Shown here: positions 1 through 9,086 of the stretch, piece after piece | Numbering within the stretch: the first letter of the stretch is position 1 | Layout of the letters: each line of letters starts with the position of its first letter | Origin: Clostridiales bacterium | GTDB lineage: Bacteria; Bacillota; Clostridia; Oscillospirales; CAG-382 | Assembly: GCA_003343885.1 (NCBI GenBank) | Contig: QAKH01000071.1 | Coordinates: 8,938 to 72,937, forward strand | Length of the DNA stretch: 64,000 bases | Direction: 5' to 3' | Notes under the pieces: generated by a model | Told to the model about the DNA's origin: nothing | The model's input: only the letters and a program-made list of their open reading frames with translations | Databases searched by the model: none | Program-made: the position numbers and the translations under genes

Positions 1-632
1 TGGAGAACGATGGGGAATTCGGGAAGTCTGCGGGAAATTTCTTCAAGTATGTCAAAGCGAAGCTTGGGTTCGCCTTTGAACTTGAAAGCGCCGTGGCTTG
101 TACCGATAGCGATAGCAAGGCTGTCGACGCCGGTCTTGGAAACAAATTCCTCAACCTCGTTGGGATTTGTATACATAGCATCCTCAGCGGATACATTTAC
201 GTCATCCTCAATACCGGCGAGCTTACCGAGTTCTCCCTCAACAACAATTCCTCTTGAATGTGCGTAGTCAACTACCTTCTTTGTAAGTTCGATATTTTCC
301 TCAAAGCTGTACTTTGAACCGTCAATCATGACAGAAGAGAAGCCCTGGTCAATGCAGGCTTTGCATATTTCAAAACTGTCTCCGTGGTCGAGATGGAGAG
401 CGAAATCGATACCGGAGTCCTCGCAAGCTGCCTTAGCGAGTGCGAGCAGATACGCAGGTTTTGCGTACTTTCTTGCGCCAGCTGAAACCTGAAGAATAAC
501 AGGTGATTTTTCTTCGGCGGCAGCTTCGGTTACAGCCTGAATGATTTCCATGTTGTTAATGTTGAAAGCACCTACCGCATAGTGGTTTGCATATGCTTTT
601 TTGAACATTTCCTTTGTTGAGATGATTGCCAT
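1..632 (-). CDS. fba: class II fructose-bisphosphate aldolase, partial (3' end outside window)
   Basis: Glycolytic and gluconeogenic cleavage of fructose-1,6-bisphosphate to DHAP and GAP by a zinc-dependent class II aldolase. About 210 N-terminal codons are visible; the C-terminus lies beyond base 1. Translation of the reverse strand starts MAIISTKEMFKKAYANHYAV and contains the class II metal and substrate motifs: HLDHG near residue 83, a VEGELG segment near residue 137 and a GTSHG segment near residue 185. The ATG at 632 is preceded by AAAGAAAGGTG. It lies 47 bp downstream of upp on the same strand and is probably cotranscribed. Identity is certain at family level. Confidence 0.95.
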   Translation of the reverse strand, partial: MAIISTKEMFKKAYANHYAVGAFNINNMEIIQAVTEAAAEEKSPVILQVSAGARKYAKPAYLLALAKAACEDSGIDFALHLDHGDSFEICKACIDQGFSSVMIDGSKYSFEENIELTKKVVDYAHSRGIVVEGELGKLAGIEDDVNVSAEDAMYTNPNEVEEFVSKTGVDSLAIAIGTSHGAFKFKGEPKLRFDILEEISRRLPEFPIVL

Positions 633-679
633 GTTTTTTGCACCTTTCTTTATCTTATAATATTTTTTTACTTATCTGC

Positions 680-1312
680 TTATTTTGTACCGAATATACG
701 GTCGCCCGCATCGCCAAGCCCAGGAACTATATAACCGTTTTCATTAAGCTTTTCGTCTACGCAGCCACAGTAAAAGTGTACGTCAGGGTGATCCTTTGAT
801 ATGCGGGAAATTCCTTCAGGAGCTGCGATTATTGACATAAACTTGATGTTTTTGCAGCCCTTGTTCTTAATAAAATCAATTGCAGCCGAACCTGATCCGC
901 CTGTAGCAAGCATCGGGTCAAGTATAATTACCAAGCGATTTGCAATATCCTCCGGAAGTTTGCAATAATATTCGTGAGGCTCGAGAGTAACCTCATCTCT
1001 GTACAAGCCTATATGGCCGACCTTAGCGGACGGAACAAGCGACAAAATACCGCTTACCATTCCGAGTCCGGCGCGAAGGATAGGTACAATTGCCAGTTTT
1101 TTTCCGGCAATCATTTTAGCTCTTGTGGTAGTTATGGGAGTTTTTATTTCGACATATTCCGTGGGAAGATCTCTGAGAGCTTCGTATCCCATGAGCATAG
1201 CAATTTCTTCGATGAGTTCTCTGAATTGCTTGCTTCCGGTCTTCTCATCTCTTAAAATGGATATTTTGTGAGTTATAAGCGGATGGTCAAAAATCGTAAC
1301 TTGATTTTCCAT
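680..1312 (-). CDS. upp: uracil phosphoribosyltransferase
   Basis: Pyrimidine salvage: uracil plus PRPP gives UMP. The protein of about 210 aa has the usual length. It begins [20 protein letters not shown] and contains the PRPP-binding segment [11 protein letters not shown] (roughly residues 130-140) and the uracil-binding end [15 protein letters not shown], both hallmarks of Upp. A TTG four codons upstream (1324) extends the frame but abuts the AAGGAAG ribosome site, so ATG 1312 is preferred. A clear sigma-A promoter lies just upstream at 1374-1402. Cytoplasmic enzyme, very confident. Confidence 0.97.
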   Translation of the reverse strand: MENQVTIFDHPLITHKISILRDEKTGSKQFRELIEEIAMLMGYEALRDLPTEYVEIKTPITTTRAKMIAGKKLAIVPILRAGLGMVSGILSLVPSAKVGHIGLYRDEVTLEPHEYYCKLPEDIANRLVIILDPMLATGGSGSAAIDFIKNKGCKNIKFMSIIAAPEGISRISKDHPDVHFYCGCVDEKLNENGYIVPGLGDAGDRIFGTK

Positions 1313-1373
1313 AGTGTCTTTCAACTTCCTTACTTATTATTGTGTTATTTATCGTGTCTTTCTATTCTAAAAC

Positions 1374-1402
1374 ATTTTACTAAATTTTTCGACTTTTTGC
1401 AA
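1374..1402 (-). promoter_or_regulatory. sigma-A promoter of upp
   Basis: On the minus strand TTGCAA (1402-1397), a 17-bp spacer and TAAAAT (1379-1374) lie about 60 bp before the upp start. Spacing is ideal and no other gene intervenes. Confidence 0.75.
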
Positions 1403-1467
1403 TAGATAAACGGGATTGTTAATAATATAACCAAAGAAAATTAATATTGAAAAAAGATAACAAAAGT

Positions 1468-1493
1468 CAGCCGCCGGAAAAGAGCGGCGGCTG
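1468..1493 (-). terminator. hairpin terminator after the WbsX-like gene
   Basis: Perfect 8-bp inverted repeat CAGCCGCC / GGCGGCTG around a 10-base loop. Read on the minus strand it is followed by a T-rich run (ACTTTTGTTATCTTTTTTC), so it probably ends transcription of the gene at 1612-4653 before the upp promoter. Confidence 0.7.
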
Positions 1494-1611
1494 AGAGCTT
1501 ATTATTCAAAATGCTTGTTGAGATTGCCAATGTTGGAGCGTATTTGAAATTTGATGTATCTGCTGTTCCTTAAACTTAAAATATCGACTTATGCGGTAAG
1601 CGTTTTATTCG

Positions 1612-4600
1612 TTAATTTGTTGTGACAAATATATCGCCGTTATCAAACGAGTATTTGTAGCCGCAGATATTGCATACGGTATCAAGAGGAACGGCAGGTA
1701 CTCCGTCGACGAGAGGAACTTCGCCCGGAAGTTTGATGTTTGTTTCAGCGTCTAAAACGCATATATCACTGCCGGCGGTGAATTTCATCTGCGTTTGACC
1801 AATTATCAGAACAAAAACTTTATTTGTTCTATTCCAGCTGTATGTCGCAGTTAATTTGTTCATGATTTCATTTTTTGGAAACAGAGGAATAAACGGTACT
1901 CCGTTTATTATCGGAACCGGAAGTCCCGGAGATACGTTTTGCCCGTCAATGAACAAACAAGTTTTGGGTTTGGAGGACTTGATAAGTGCGACGGATTCTA
2001 TTTCCCAAGAACCGGCACCGGACAGCGGATCAATTCTCATAATAGTAATATTTCCGCGCCAAAAGCCCTGATCTGCGCATGAAAAATACATGTCGTACAG
2101 ACCGTCAGAGCGCTCTTGCTCATAAGACTCGGAAAGCATCTTGTTTCCGGAAAGATTAGGAGAGTCTTCTGTCGCGTAGAAAATCTGAAATCCTCGGCGC
2201 ATAACCTTGCCTTCTCCATTCTTGGCGAGCGCCGACACACGGATATAATCGACGTCGTCTGCCGAAAAGTCTGCGTTTCCGTCAAGTATTATCTGCGGAT
2301 CTATTCCGTCAGACGTTCCGTAAAGCCTGCCGTTTGAATGCTTCTTGTCATGAGCGTTGGTATAGTAGTTCCACTTGTCGTAGGTGGATGCGTCTGAAAA
2401 ATCCCAAACCTTAACTGTTTTTGCATCCTTGTCTGCTTTTGGCACCTCAAGACGTCTTTCGGGCCTTAGCCATGAATGACCTTGCGGGAATAAGATGTCT
2501 ATACGTTTTTTCTGATTCTCCGTCGGTTTTTCATCAATGTGCTCGCCGCCGTCTGTGAATAATTTCCTTATGGTATCGATAAATCCAAAACCGTGAAGAT
2601 TCGACGGGTTTATGTAGTGCCCTTCGTCGAACTCGTTCCAGCAGGAAAGCAGCAGCATTTTGCTCTGCCATGAGCTTTGATCTGGGAAATTTCGCTTGTC
2701 GGTAAGATAAACCGATTTTGTCCAGTTAAGTATTTTTTCGTATTCGTCTATACTTATTGACGGATAACGCTTGTCATGCCTTGCCACGCAGTTGAATCCA
2801 ACGCCGACTGTCGGAACGTGTACAACGGATTTCGCGTATTTCGCAAATCTTTCCGCCGCCCCGGAGAGCATTTCTTCCTGATATTCTGAAGTGTATGAGC
2901 TTGTGCCCCAGTTGTAGGCATATGTTCCGTCAACGCCGAGTGCCTCTCTTAACTCAATTTCTTCTTTTGAGGAGCCGCCTCCGGCGCACAGCAGAATAAT
3001 ATCTGAAAAGCCTTCCTTTTTCACTGCTTCCCTTAAGAAATCAAGCTCTTTTCTTGCCTGTTCGACGCTTCCGAAGTATCCGGGGCTTACAAGCGTTCTG
3101 ATATTGTATATTGAAAATACCGGCTTGCCGTCAATACAGTAGTAGCACGGATCTTTGAAATAATACTCCATAAAGAACGGAACAAGGTATTTTTCAAAGG
3201 CTTCGGGCGATATTTGCCTTGTGAAATTGTTTTCCCACATAATGGCGAATTTTGAATATTTTTTGTATACGGAATTGAAGTATCCGTCATGAAGCGCGAA
3301 TGAGAATCCCGGGAATTTTATCGGTTCCGTTATGTTTTCCGGACCGTACCAGCATTGAAGCTGAAAATCTATGCCGTGCTCGCAGAACCATTTTGTTTCC
3401 CAGTCGGCAACTTCAGGAATCCCTTCGTCATAGTACCCCATATACGGAGTTATTTCGTCGTACGGCGTGCATACGTCCCATGTAGCGTCATGAGTGCCGC
3501 GCCAGAAACCGTAACGCCACAGGGAACATACATGAAGTCCCACGTGGTATCCGGTGCCGCAAACCGGCTCAGGCTTCGGAACATAGTCAGAGGGAAGGGG
3601 ATCAAGAGCGAATAACAATATGTCGTCAAGTCCTAATATACTGTTTCCCTTAACAGATATTTGCACTTTCTCAGGACTTATTTTTTCACTCGTATCAAGT
3701 TCAAAAATCCCCCTGTCCTTGCCGTTGAGACGGACAAGCATCTTTCCGCCGGCAAATTCCATTCTTAATGTGTTCCAAAGGTTTTTGGGATATTTGCATG
3801 CAATCCTGCCGTCGGTTAGGTATAAAATGCCGTTTGAGGCGCGTATGCCCATGCTGTTGAGTTTGAATGAGGCGTCAAGTTCATCCGATTTGTCAATGAA
3901 TTTTAATTCAAAGCAGTATTCGCCGGGCAGATCGCTTACGCTTCTCTCAAGAACAGCATAGCCTCCCGAACTGTTAATAGTATAATAATACGTATCTTCC
4001 TTTGAAAAAGTGTGATCTGCGGAGTATGTAATCTTACCTGAACCTTTGTCGGACTCAAAAATCCAGTCGCAGGGCGTGTCGCCTTCAAACGGAGCAAGAA
4101 AGCGCTCGTTGCAAAGGTAATCGGCATAAAGCTTTACGCCTCTTGCGCTCAGAGAACCAACGTAACCTTTTTCAATTCCTATGGTTATGTACTCGAGATT
4201 TGAAGTATATACGTTTAGACTGTGAGTTCCGGCATCCTTATTGTTGATAATAACCGAGTAAGTGCCTTTTTTTAAATCAATAACTGCCTTAAAGCTGTTT
4301 TTGGCAGGCTGAGCGACAATATCTATCCCTGTTTTTGTGCCGTCGCAAAGAGCAAATGAGCCTCCGCAAGTTACAATACCGACAGCGGTTCTTCCGTCAC
4401 TGTCATACAGCTTTACGGAAAAACCGTCCGGGCAGTCAATAACAAAGTTTGTTTCAAGCGTTACAACACTGTCACTTTGAACTCTGAATTTGCGCTTCAG
4501 AAGCGTGTCAAATTCCGGGTGTACCTTTTCGAAATTAAACTGGGCGTAGCTGCCGCGCTTCGAAATATCAAGTCCGCGGTTGTCAAACTCCCAGCCGGAA

Positions 4601-4653
4601 AACGGGTGTTCGTTGTCATCAATGAGATAAACAGCGTGAGATATTCTGTCCAT
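1612..4653 (-). CDS. WbsX/GH99-like glycan-processing protein with C-terminal stalk domain
   Basis: A protein of about 1,013 aa. Residues ~10-360 are beta-rich and look like two concanavalin/LamG-type domains. Residues ~365-690 match the WbsX (PF14307, GH99-like) family: an FWLH-like opening, WENNFTR (family WANENWTR) near residue 480 and WNEFDEGHYINP (family WNEWAEGxYLEP) near residue 700. Another beta domain follows. The last ~90 residues look like a copper amine oxidase N-terminal-like stalk domain with paired PLVDGVP/PIINGVP strands. WbsX-type proteins act on glycans; the actual substrate here is unknown. No signal peptide is visible. The start was moved from ATG 4671 to ATG 4653 because AAAGGAAGGG lies between them. 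It has its own promoter and terminator. Confidence 0.8.
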   Translation of the reverse strand: MDRISHAVYLIDDNEHPFSGWEFDNRGLDISKRGSYAQFNFEKVHPEFDTLLKRKFRVQSDSVVTLETNFVIDCPDGFSVKLYDSDGRTAVGIVTCGGSFALCDGTKTGIDIVAQPAKNSFKAVIDLKKGTYSVIINNKDAGTHSLNVYTSNLEYITIGIEKGYVGSLSARGVKLYADYLCNERFLAPFEGDTPCDWIFESDKGSGKITYSADHTFSKEDTYYYTINSSGGYAVLERSVSDLPGEYCFELKFIDKSDELDASFKLNSMGIRASNGILYLTDGRIACKYPKNLWNTLRMEFAGGKMLVRLNGKDRGIFELDTSEKISPEKVQISVKGNSILGLDDILLFALDPLPSDYVPKPEPVCGTGYHVGLHVCSLWRYGFWRGTHDATWDVCTPYDEITPYMGYYDEGIPEVADWETKWFCEHGIDFQLQCWYGPENITEPIKFPGFSFALHDGYFNSVYKKYSKFAIMWENNFTRQISPEAFEKYLVPFFMEYYFKDPCYYCIDGKPVFSIYNIRTLVSPGYFGSVEQARKELDFLREAVKKEGFSDIILLCAGGGSSKEEIELREALGVDGTYAYNWGTSSYTSEYQEEMLSGAAERFAKYAKSVVHVPTVGVGFNCVARHDKRYPSISIDEYEKILNWTKSVYLTDKRNFPDQSSWQSKMLLLSCWNEFDEGHYINPSNLHGFGFIDTIRKLFTDGGEHIDEKPTENQKKRIDILFPQGHSWLRPERRLEVPKADKDAKTVKVWDFSDASTYDKWNYYTNAHDKKHSNGRLYGTSDGIDPQIILDGNADFSADDVDYIRVSALAKNGEGKVMRRGFQIFYATEDSPNLSGNKMLSESYEQERSDGLYDMYFSCADQGFWRGNITIMRIDPLSGAGSWEIESVALIKSSKPKTCLFIDGQNVSPGLPVPIINGVPFIPLFPKNEIMNKLTATYSWNRTNKVFVLIIGQTQMKFTAGSDICVLDAETNIKLPGEVPLVDGVPAVPLDTVCNICGYKYSFDNGDIFVTTN

Positions 4654-4721
4654 GTCAACCCTTCCTTTCATCCAGTAATACCTTGCATTAAGGTATTAAG
4701 TTGGGTATTTATTGTTTTTTT

Positions 4722-4733
4722 GCACTCTCGTGC
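4722..4733. promoter_or_regulatory. possible operator: inverted repeat after the WbsX-gene promoter
   Basis: GCAC-TCTC-GTGC is a perfect 4+4 palindrome with flanking symmetry, located just downstream of the minus-strand promoter at 4741-4769. This is a typical place for a repressor site on a carbohydrate gene. No cognate regulator is encoded next to it, so this is inference. Confidence 0.3.
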
Positions 4734-4740
4734 TACGTCG

Positions 4741-4769
4741 ATTGTAAACCGAAAATGAACACTTGTCAA
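4741..4769 (-). promoter_or_regulatory. sigma-A promoter of the WbsX-like gene
   Basis: Minus-strand TTGACA (4769-4764), 17-bp spacer, TACAAT (4746-4741), followed by an untranslated leader of about 80 bases before ATG 4653. Confidence 0.75.
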
Positions 4770-4840
4770 CACTTTTAGGAAAAATATTGAACAATTAAGC
4801 AAAAGTCTAAACTCTTTTATTATATTTTTTTCAAAATCGG

Positions 4841-4869
4841 TTGAAACAAACAATCTTTTGTGGTATCAT
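4841..4869 (+). promoter_or_regulatory. sigma-A promoter of the ybaB-thyX-tmk run
   Basis: TTGAAA (4841-4846), 17-bp spacer, TATCAT (4864-4869), about 35 bp before the YbaB start codon. It is divergent from the WbsX-gene promoter. Confidence 0.65.
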
Positions 4870-4905
4870 ATATGCTGAAAAATTATGAAAGGTATGGTAT
4901 AACAA

Positions 4906-5253
4906 ATGAAGGCAAGATTACCCAAGGGAATCGGCGGAGGTCCGCAGAATATGCAGGCAATGATAAAGCAGGCTCAGAAAATGCAGGAGGATATGGAAAA
5001 ACTGCAGTCGGAGCTTGATGTTAAGGAGCATGAAATAACAGCCGGCGGGGGAGCAGTAAAAGTTAAAATAAAGGGAAACAGGGAAATTGTTTCGTTAGAG
5101 CTCTCCGAGGAGATTGTTGATCCGGAGGATATCGAAACACTTCAGGACCTTGTTATAGCAGCAGTAAATGAAGCGCTGAAAACAGTTGAGAAATATAACT
5201 CTGAGGCTATGAACAAAGTCACAGCAGGACTTAATGTGCCGGGACTTATTTAA
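4906..5253 (+). CDS. YbaB/EbfC family nucleoid-associated protein
   Basis: Small DNA-binding protein of the YbaB/EbfC family, 115 aa, typical length. A Gly-rich N-terminus is followed by the long helix MQAMIKQAQKMQEDMEKLQ, the AGGGAVKVKIKGNREIVSLEL beta sheet in two segments and a C-terminal helix, as in the family. These proteins bind DNA as dimers with tweezer-like helices and are often linked to recombination or replication. In most Firmicutes the gene follows dnaX and precedes recR; here it is detached from both and leads a nucleotide-metabolism run. AAAGG lies 12 bases before the ATG. Confidence 0.93.
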   Translation: MKARLPKGIGGGPQNMQAMIKQAQKMQEDMEKLQSELDVKEHEITAGGGAVKVKIKGNREIVSLELSEEIVDPEDIETLQDLVIAAVNEALKTVEKYNSEAMNKVTAGLNVPGLI

Positions 5254-5357
5254 ATTTTTTTGAATTTTTTCAATTATTTATGTGTTTCTGTACCGATTTT
5301 ACAATATCCATCGGTATAGAGCTTTAATTGACAGTTTACAAGGAAGGACGAGCTTAT

Positions 5358-6116
5358 ATGACGGTAAAACTTCTCGAACACACTCCAAATCCCGAACAGG
5401 TGATAGCTGCGGCGGCAAAGCTGTGTTATTCGAGCGTCGGAGTTGATGACATACTTGAAAAAATGACTCCGGAAAAAACTGAGAATTTTATAAAAATGCT
5501 TATGGATCTCGGTCATGAAAGCCCGGTCGAGCATGTCAGCTTTACTTTCGCAATTGAGGGCGTATCAAGGTCGCTTTTAGCCCAGCTTACCCGTCATCGT
5601 ATAGCATCATACAGCGTTCAAAGCCAGCGTTACGTGGGTAAAGAAAATTTCGAATATATTATTCCTCCGGCGATTGAGGCAATTCCCGAAGCTAAGGAAC
5701 TTTTTGTCAGGGCAATGGAAAATGACCGAGAAGTTTATAAAAAGCTTAACGCTGTTTTGAGCGAAGCTCATGCAAAGCGACTTGTCCAAGCGGGAGAAGA
5801 TGAGGCGTCAGCCGTTAAAAAAGCACAGAAATTGGCAAATGAGGATTCAAGATACGTGCTTTCAAATGCGTGTGATACTAAAATCGTCATGACAATGAAC
5901 GTGCGTTCTCTGTATAACTTTTTCTCTTTGCGCTGCTGCGAGCGTGCACAGTGGGAAATACGTGCTCTTGCAGTGGAAATGTTAAGACTCGTGAAGAACG
6001 TTGCTCCCGTACTTTTTAAGAACGCCGGACCTGGATGTGTCCGCGGAGCATGTTCTGAAGGAAATATGAGCTGCGGAAAAGCCGCGGAGAAACGCAATTA
6101 TTTTCGTGAAATGTGA
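5358..6116 (+). CDS. thyX: FAD-dependent thymidylate synthase ThyX
   Basis: Makes dTMP from dUMP with methylene-THF and reduced flavin; replaces ThyA, which is not seen here. The 252-aa protein carries the diagnostic ThyX motif [14 protein letters not shown] (residues ~78-91: RHR, then serines and arginine at signature spacing). Further family segments are [10 protein letters not shown] before the motif and a C-terminal [19 protein letters not shown] block. The ORF is open ten codons upstream, but ATG 5358 has AAGGAAGG at proper distance. The last ~25 residues add a cysteine-containing [12 protein letters not shown] tail. Followed 69 bp later by thymidylate kinase, the next step towards dTTP. 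Confidence 0.96.
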   Translation: MTVKLLEHTPNPEQVIAAAAKLCYSSVGVDDILEKMTPEKTENFIKMLMDLGHESPVEHVSFTFAIEGVSRSLLAQLTRHRIASYSVQSQRYVGKENFEYIIPPAIEAIPEAKELFVRAMENDREVYKKLNAVLSEAHAKRLVQAGEDEASAVKKAQKLANEDSRYVLSNACDTKIVMTMNVRSLYNFFSLRCCERAQWEIRALAVEMLRLVKNVAPVLFKNAGPGCVRGACSEGNMSCGKAAEKRNYFREM

Positions 6117-6185
6117 GAAAAATGTTGCGATAAAAAGCAAATCAAATTATTAGTGTGTCGGTATATGATAAGGTGAGTTATAATA

Positions 6186-6860
6186 ATGGGGCATCTTTTG
6201 ACTGTTGAAGCGCCGGACGCTTCCGGAAAATCTACACAAGTAAATCTTTTGGCAGAGAGATTAAAAAAAACAGGGAAGAACGTGAGGCTTATACGCTTTC
6301 CTAATTATGGTTCCGATGCATGTAAACCGGCGGAATTATATCTATCCGGAGTGCTCGGAAAAAATCCGCAGGATACTAATCCTTATGCGGCGTCTGTATT
6401 TTTTGCCGTTGACAGGTATTTTTCATACAGAACAGATTGGAAACAAACTCTTGCCGAAAAAGACAGCGTAATAATTCTTGACAGGTATACGACCTCAAAC
6501 GCTGTCCACCAGCTTGCAAAAATAAAAGATGCCAAGGAAAGAGAAAGCTTTTTGGATTGGCTTTACGATTTTGAATTTACAAAGCTTGAGCTTCCGGTAC
6601 CTGACGTGACTTTCTTTCTAGACGTGCCGCCGAAGGTGTCGGCTATGCTGTTAAAAAAACGCTCAGAATATGACTCGTCTCATTTTACTGATATTCACGA
6701 AGCAAATTTATCGTATTTGGAAGATTGTTACAGCGCAGCCGTTTTTGCCTCGGATAAAAAGGGTTGGATCCGCATAAACTGCACATACGGAGAAAAAATG
6801 CGTTCTATCGACGAAATCAGCGATGAAATATTTGACTTTGTAGTTAAGAATATTTTTTAA
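6186..6860 (+). CDS. tmk: thymidylate kinase (deoxynucleoside monophosphate kinase family)
   Basis: Phosphorylates dTMP to dTDP with ATP. The 224-aa protein has a P-loop EAPDASGKST at residues 8-17, in place of the usual ExxDGSGKST, and the DRYTTSNAVHQ motif near residue 100 (DR plus TxxS, nucleotide binding). It also has a VTFFLDVPP strand near residue 140 and an Arg-containing lid, LLKKRSEYD. AAGGTGAG precedes the ATG. The position after thyX supports dTTP synthesis as its role. The P-loop variant suggests a clostridial subfamily rather than a defect because the GKS/T residues are intact. Confidence 0.92.
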   Translation: MGHLLTVEAPDASGKSTQVNLLAERLKKTGKNVRLIRFPNYGSDACKPAELYLSGVLGKNPQDTNPYAASVFFAVDRYFSYRTDWKQTLAEKDSVIILDRYTTSNAVHQLAKIKDAKERESFLDWLYDFEFTKLELPVPDVTFFLDVPPKVSAMLLKKRSEYDSSHFTDIHEANLSYLEDCYSAAVFASDKKGWIRINCTYGEKMRSIDEISDEIFDFVVKNIF

Positions 6861-6944
6861 ATGTGCTTACGCACCGCCACTTTGCGACTTTTTGTTTTTA
6901 TCTGAAAATGACGGCTTTCCGCCTGAAAGGACACCACCTTTTTT

Positions 6945-7856
6945 ATGTTATCTTTTGCACCAATAGAAAGTTTAAACAAAGAATATTACCGTGATATTTT
7001 GAAGAGAAAAGAGTTTTTTACCCAAAGCTGCGAATACGCATACGCTAACTTGTTTTCCTGGAGCGGAATGTACGGGACAACCTTTGCCGAGGATGATTAC
7101 GGCCTTTATATTTCTATGAGACATGAGGGCGCTGACTATTATTTGTGTCCGATAGCAGGAACCGATAATATTCAGGACGCTTTTATCTCCCTTTTTAATC
7201 ATGTAAGGCTTAGCTGTGCTTCTGAGGTAAACTTTGTTTGTCTGCCGGAGAATTATGCAAAACTTCTCCAAACATCATTTGAGAAAGTGACACTTGACTC
7301 TGACAGAGGAAATTTCGATTATATATACTATACGGAAAGTCTTTCGAGTTTTTCAGGAAAAGCGCTCCACGCCAAAAAAAATCACCTCAATAAATTTTTA
7401 TCATTGTACGCAAACAATTATGAATATCGCAGTATGACATCTATGGACGTGCCGTTTTGCCTGGAGTTTAACAAAAAGTGGTACGGAATAAATGAAGAGT
7501 ACGTTGACTATGAGTTTTCTAACGAGCACATTGCAACAACCAAACTGCTTAAAAATTTTGATAAACTCGGTCTTGTAGGCGGAGTGTTGTTTGCGCAAGG
7601 CTCTCTGTGTGCATATACACTTGCTTCGGATAACTACGACGGCAGTGATACTTTGATAGTTCACACTGAAAAAGGTCTTTATGACGTGCCGGGAGCATAT
7701 CCTGCAATATGTTCGCTGTTTTTAAAGGATAAAACGGAAAAGTATAAGTACGTCAACAGAGAGGACGATTTGAACGACGAGGGATTAAGGCGTTCGAAAA
7801 TGTCGTATAATCCATGTTTGTTCGAGCAGAAATTTTCTGCTTGTGTTAAATTTTAA
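6945..7856 (+). CDS. DUF2156 (LPG synthase C-terminal-like) protein
   Basis: 303 aa, soluble, with no signal peptide. The sequence looks like the DUF2156 / phosphatidylglycerol lysyltransferase C-terminal family (PF09924, GNAT-like fold). It has an N-terminal block with YAYANLFSW (residues ~30-40), a central LHAKKNHLNKFL segment (the family KGR/KNxxN region) and C-terminal DVPGAYPAICSLFL plus YVNREDDLNDEGLRRSKMSY, which are strongly family-like. Stand-alone members may transfer aminoacyl groups, but the substrate is not established. It is 88 bp after tmk in the same direction. The AAAGGA ribosome site is 13 bases before the ATG. Confidence 0.85.
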   Translation: MLSFAPIESLNKEYYRDILKRKEFFTQSCEYAYANLFSWSGMYGTTFAEDDYGLYISMRHEGADYYLCPIAGTDNIQDAFISLFNHVRLSCASEVNFVCLPENYAKLLQTSFEKVTLDSDRGNFDYIYYTESLSSFSGKALHAKKNHLNKFLSLYANNYEYRSMTSMDVPFCLEFNKKWYGINEEYVDYEFSNEHIATTKLLKNFDKLGLVGGVLFAQGSLCAYTLASDNYDGSDTLIVHTEKGLYDVPGAYPAICSLFLKDKTEKYKYVNREDDLNDEGLRRSKMSYNPCLFEQKFSACVKF

Positions 7857-7874
7857 GCTTATATTTTAGCAGTG

Positions 7875-7901
7875 TCAGCTGTGCCGCTTTGGTACGGCTG
7901 A
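7875..7901 (+). other. intergenic hairpin before the DJ-1/PfpI gene
   Basis: TCAGCTGTGCC and GGTACGGCTGA can pair over 11 positions with two G-U wobbles around a 5-base loop. There is no T-run after it, and the ribosome site AAAGGAG follows within about 8 bases. It may be an mRNA-stability or processing structure rather than a terminator. Confidence 0.35.
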
Positions 7902-7921
7902 GATATAAAGGAGTTGTTTTT

Positions 7922-8473
7922 ATGGTTTACCTGTTTTTAGCAGACGGTTTTGAGGAAATTGAAGCATTGACTCAGGTCGATTACCTTAGAAGAGCCGGAA
8001 TTGAGATTAAAACCTGTTCGGTAAGCGGAGAAATGTATGTTACCGGTTCAAAAGGTATTGTCGTTAAGGCCGATATGCCTTTGAGCGAGGCGTCCGTGTC
8101 TGAAGCTGATATGATTATTCTTCCGGGCGGCCTTGGAGGTGTTGACGGTATAAAATCAAGCGAGACCGCCATATCTATGATAAAAGAGGCTTCGGAGAAA
8201 GGAATACGCATAAGCGCAATATGCGCAGCGCCTACCATTCTTGCGGGACTTGGAATTTTAAAGGGAAGAAAATGCGTATGTTATCCTTCTATGCTTGATA
8301 TGCTTCATGAGGGCGGCGGAGTAGTATGCGAAGATAAATCGGTCGTCTGCGACGGAAATATTATAACTGCAAAAGCCGCCGGTGCATCGGAACAGTTCTC
8401 GTTTGCTATTATCTCTGCGCTTAAAGGAGATAATGCTGCAAATGCCGTTCGGGAGTCTATCTGTGCAAGGTAA
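7922..8473 (+). CDS. DJ-1/PfpI family protein
   Basis: 183-aa class I glutamine amidotransferase-like fold of the DJ-1/ThiJ/PfpI family; members act as deglycases, glyoxalases, chaperones or redox sensors, so the exact activity is open. Visible motifs are DGFEEIEALTQVDYLRRAG at the N-terminus, with the acidic partner residue of the DJ-1 active site, DMIILPGGLGG near residue 65, and the nucleophile elbow SAICAAP near residue 103 with its reactive cysteine. The long frame starts at 7889, but ATG 7922 carries AAAGGAG 9 bases upstream. It overlaps the next gene by about 30 bases, indicating translational coupling. Confidence 0.9.
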   Translation: MVYLFLADGFEEIEALTQVDYLRRAGIEIKTCSVSGEMYVTGSKGIVVKADMPLSEASVSEADMIILPGGLGGVDGIKSSETAISMIKEASEKGIRISAICAAPTILAGLGILKGRKCVCYPSMLDMLHEGGGVVCEDKSVVCDGNIITAKAAGASEQFSFAIISALKGDNAANAVRESICAR

Positions 8474-9086
8474 GGCTGTCGGCATACGCTCTGTTCAGGA
8501 TATACGTGCTGAGAAGCATGAGCTCAGGACTCTTAATTTACGTAAGCGCGCTGAAATTGATGCGTGTTTCAGATTGGAATGTGACAAAAAAATCGAAGAG
8601 TTGCTGTTAAAATCAGCTTCTTACCGGTATACAAAAAAAATCCTGCTTTACGCTTCTGCAAAAGGGGAGCCGGACACGATGAATTTTGCGTCCAAAGCTA
8701 TTTTGGACGGTCGTGAGTTGTACTTCCCGAAGTCATACGCAAAAGGCATAATGCGTTTCTTCAAGGTGTCTGACCTTGGTAAGTTAACTGCCGGTAAATT
8801 CGGGATACTTGAGCCTTCAGAGGATAGCGAGGAATACTCGGAAAGCATTAGCGGCACAGATTTGTGCATTGTTCCCGGACTTTGCTTTGACCTTTGCGGT
8901 TACCGGATAGGGTACGGTAAAGGATATTATGATCGGTTTTTGTCCGGCTTTTCCGGTGTGACTGTCGGATTGACGTATTCGTTACTTCTCTCGGATAATC
9001 CGCTCCCACGGGAAAAAAGGTACGACAAATCAGTCGATGTGATAATAACTGAAAGGGGTATAATCACGGTTGAAGGAAGAAAATAA
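8442..9086 (+). CDS. 5-formyltetrahydrofolate cyclo-ligase
   Basis: Converts 5-formyl-THF to 5,10-methenyl-THF with ATP, returning folate to the one-carbon pool used by ThyX upstream. About 214 aa. The N-terminal ELRTLNLRKRAEI resembles the family KxxLRxxxRxxR helix. The C-terminal signature is complete: DLCIVPGLCFD and YRIGYGKGYYDRFL (residues ~135-175). The start is uncertain: ATG 8433 sits too close to AAAGGAG (8423-8429), so ATG 8442 is chosen, and a GTG lies at 8469. All starts are inside or at the end of the preceding gene, so the two are probably coupled. Confidence 0.9.
   Translation: MPFGSLSVQGKAVGIRSVQDIRAEKHELRTLNLRKRAEIDACFRLECDKKIEELLLKSASYRYTKKILLYASAKGEPDTMNFASKAILDGRELYFPKSYAKGIMRFFKVSDLGKLTAGKFGILEPSEDSEEYSESISGTDLCIVPGLCFDLCGYRIGYGKGYYDRFLSGFSGVTVGLTYSLLLSDNPLPREKRYDKSVDVIITERGIITVEGRK

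Noticed and set aside
4668..4853. Minus-strand 61-codon frame before the WbsX gene
   Set aside because: It covers the promoter of that gene and has no ribosome site.
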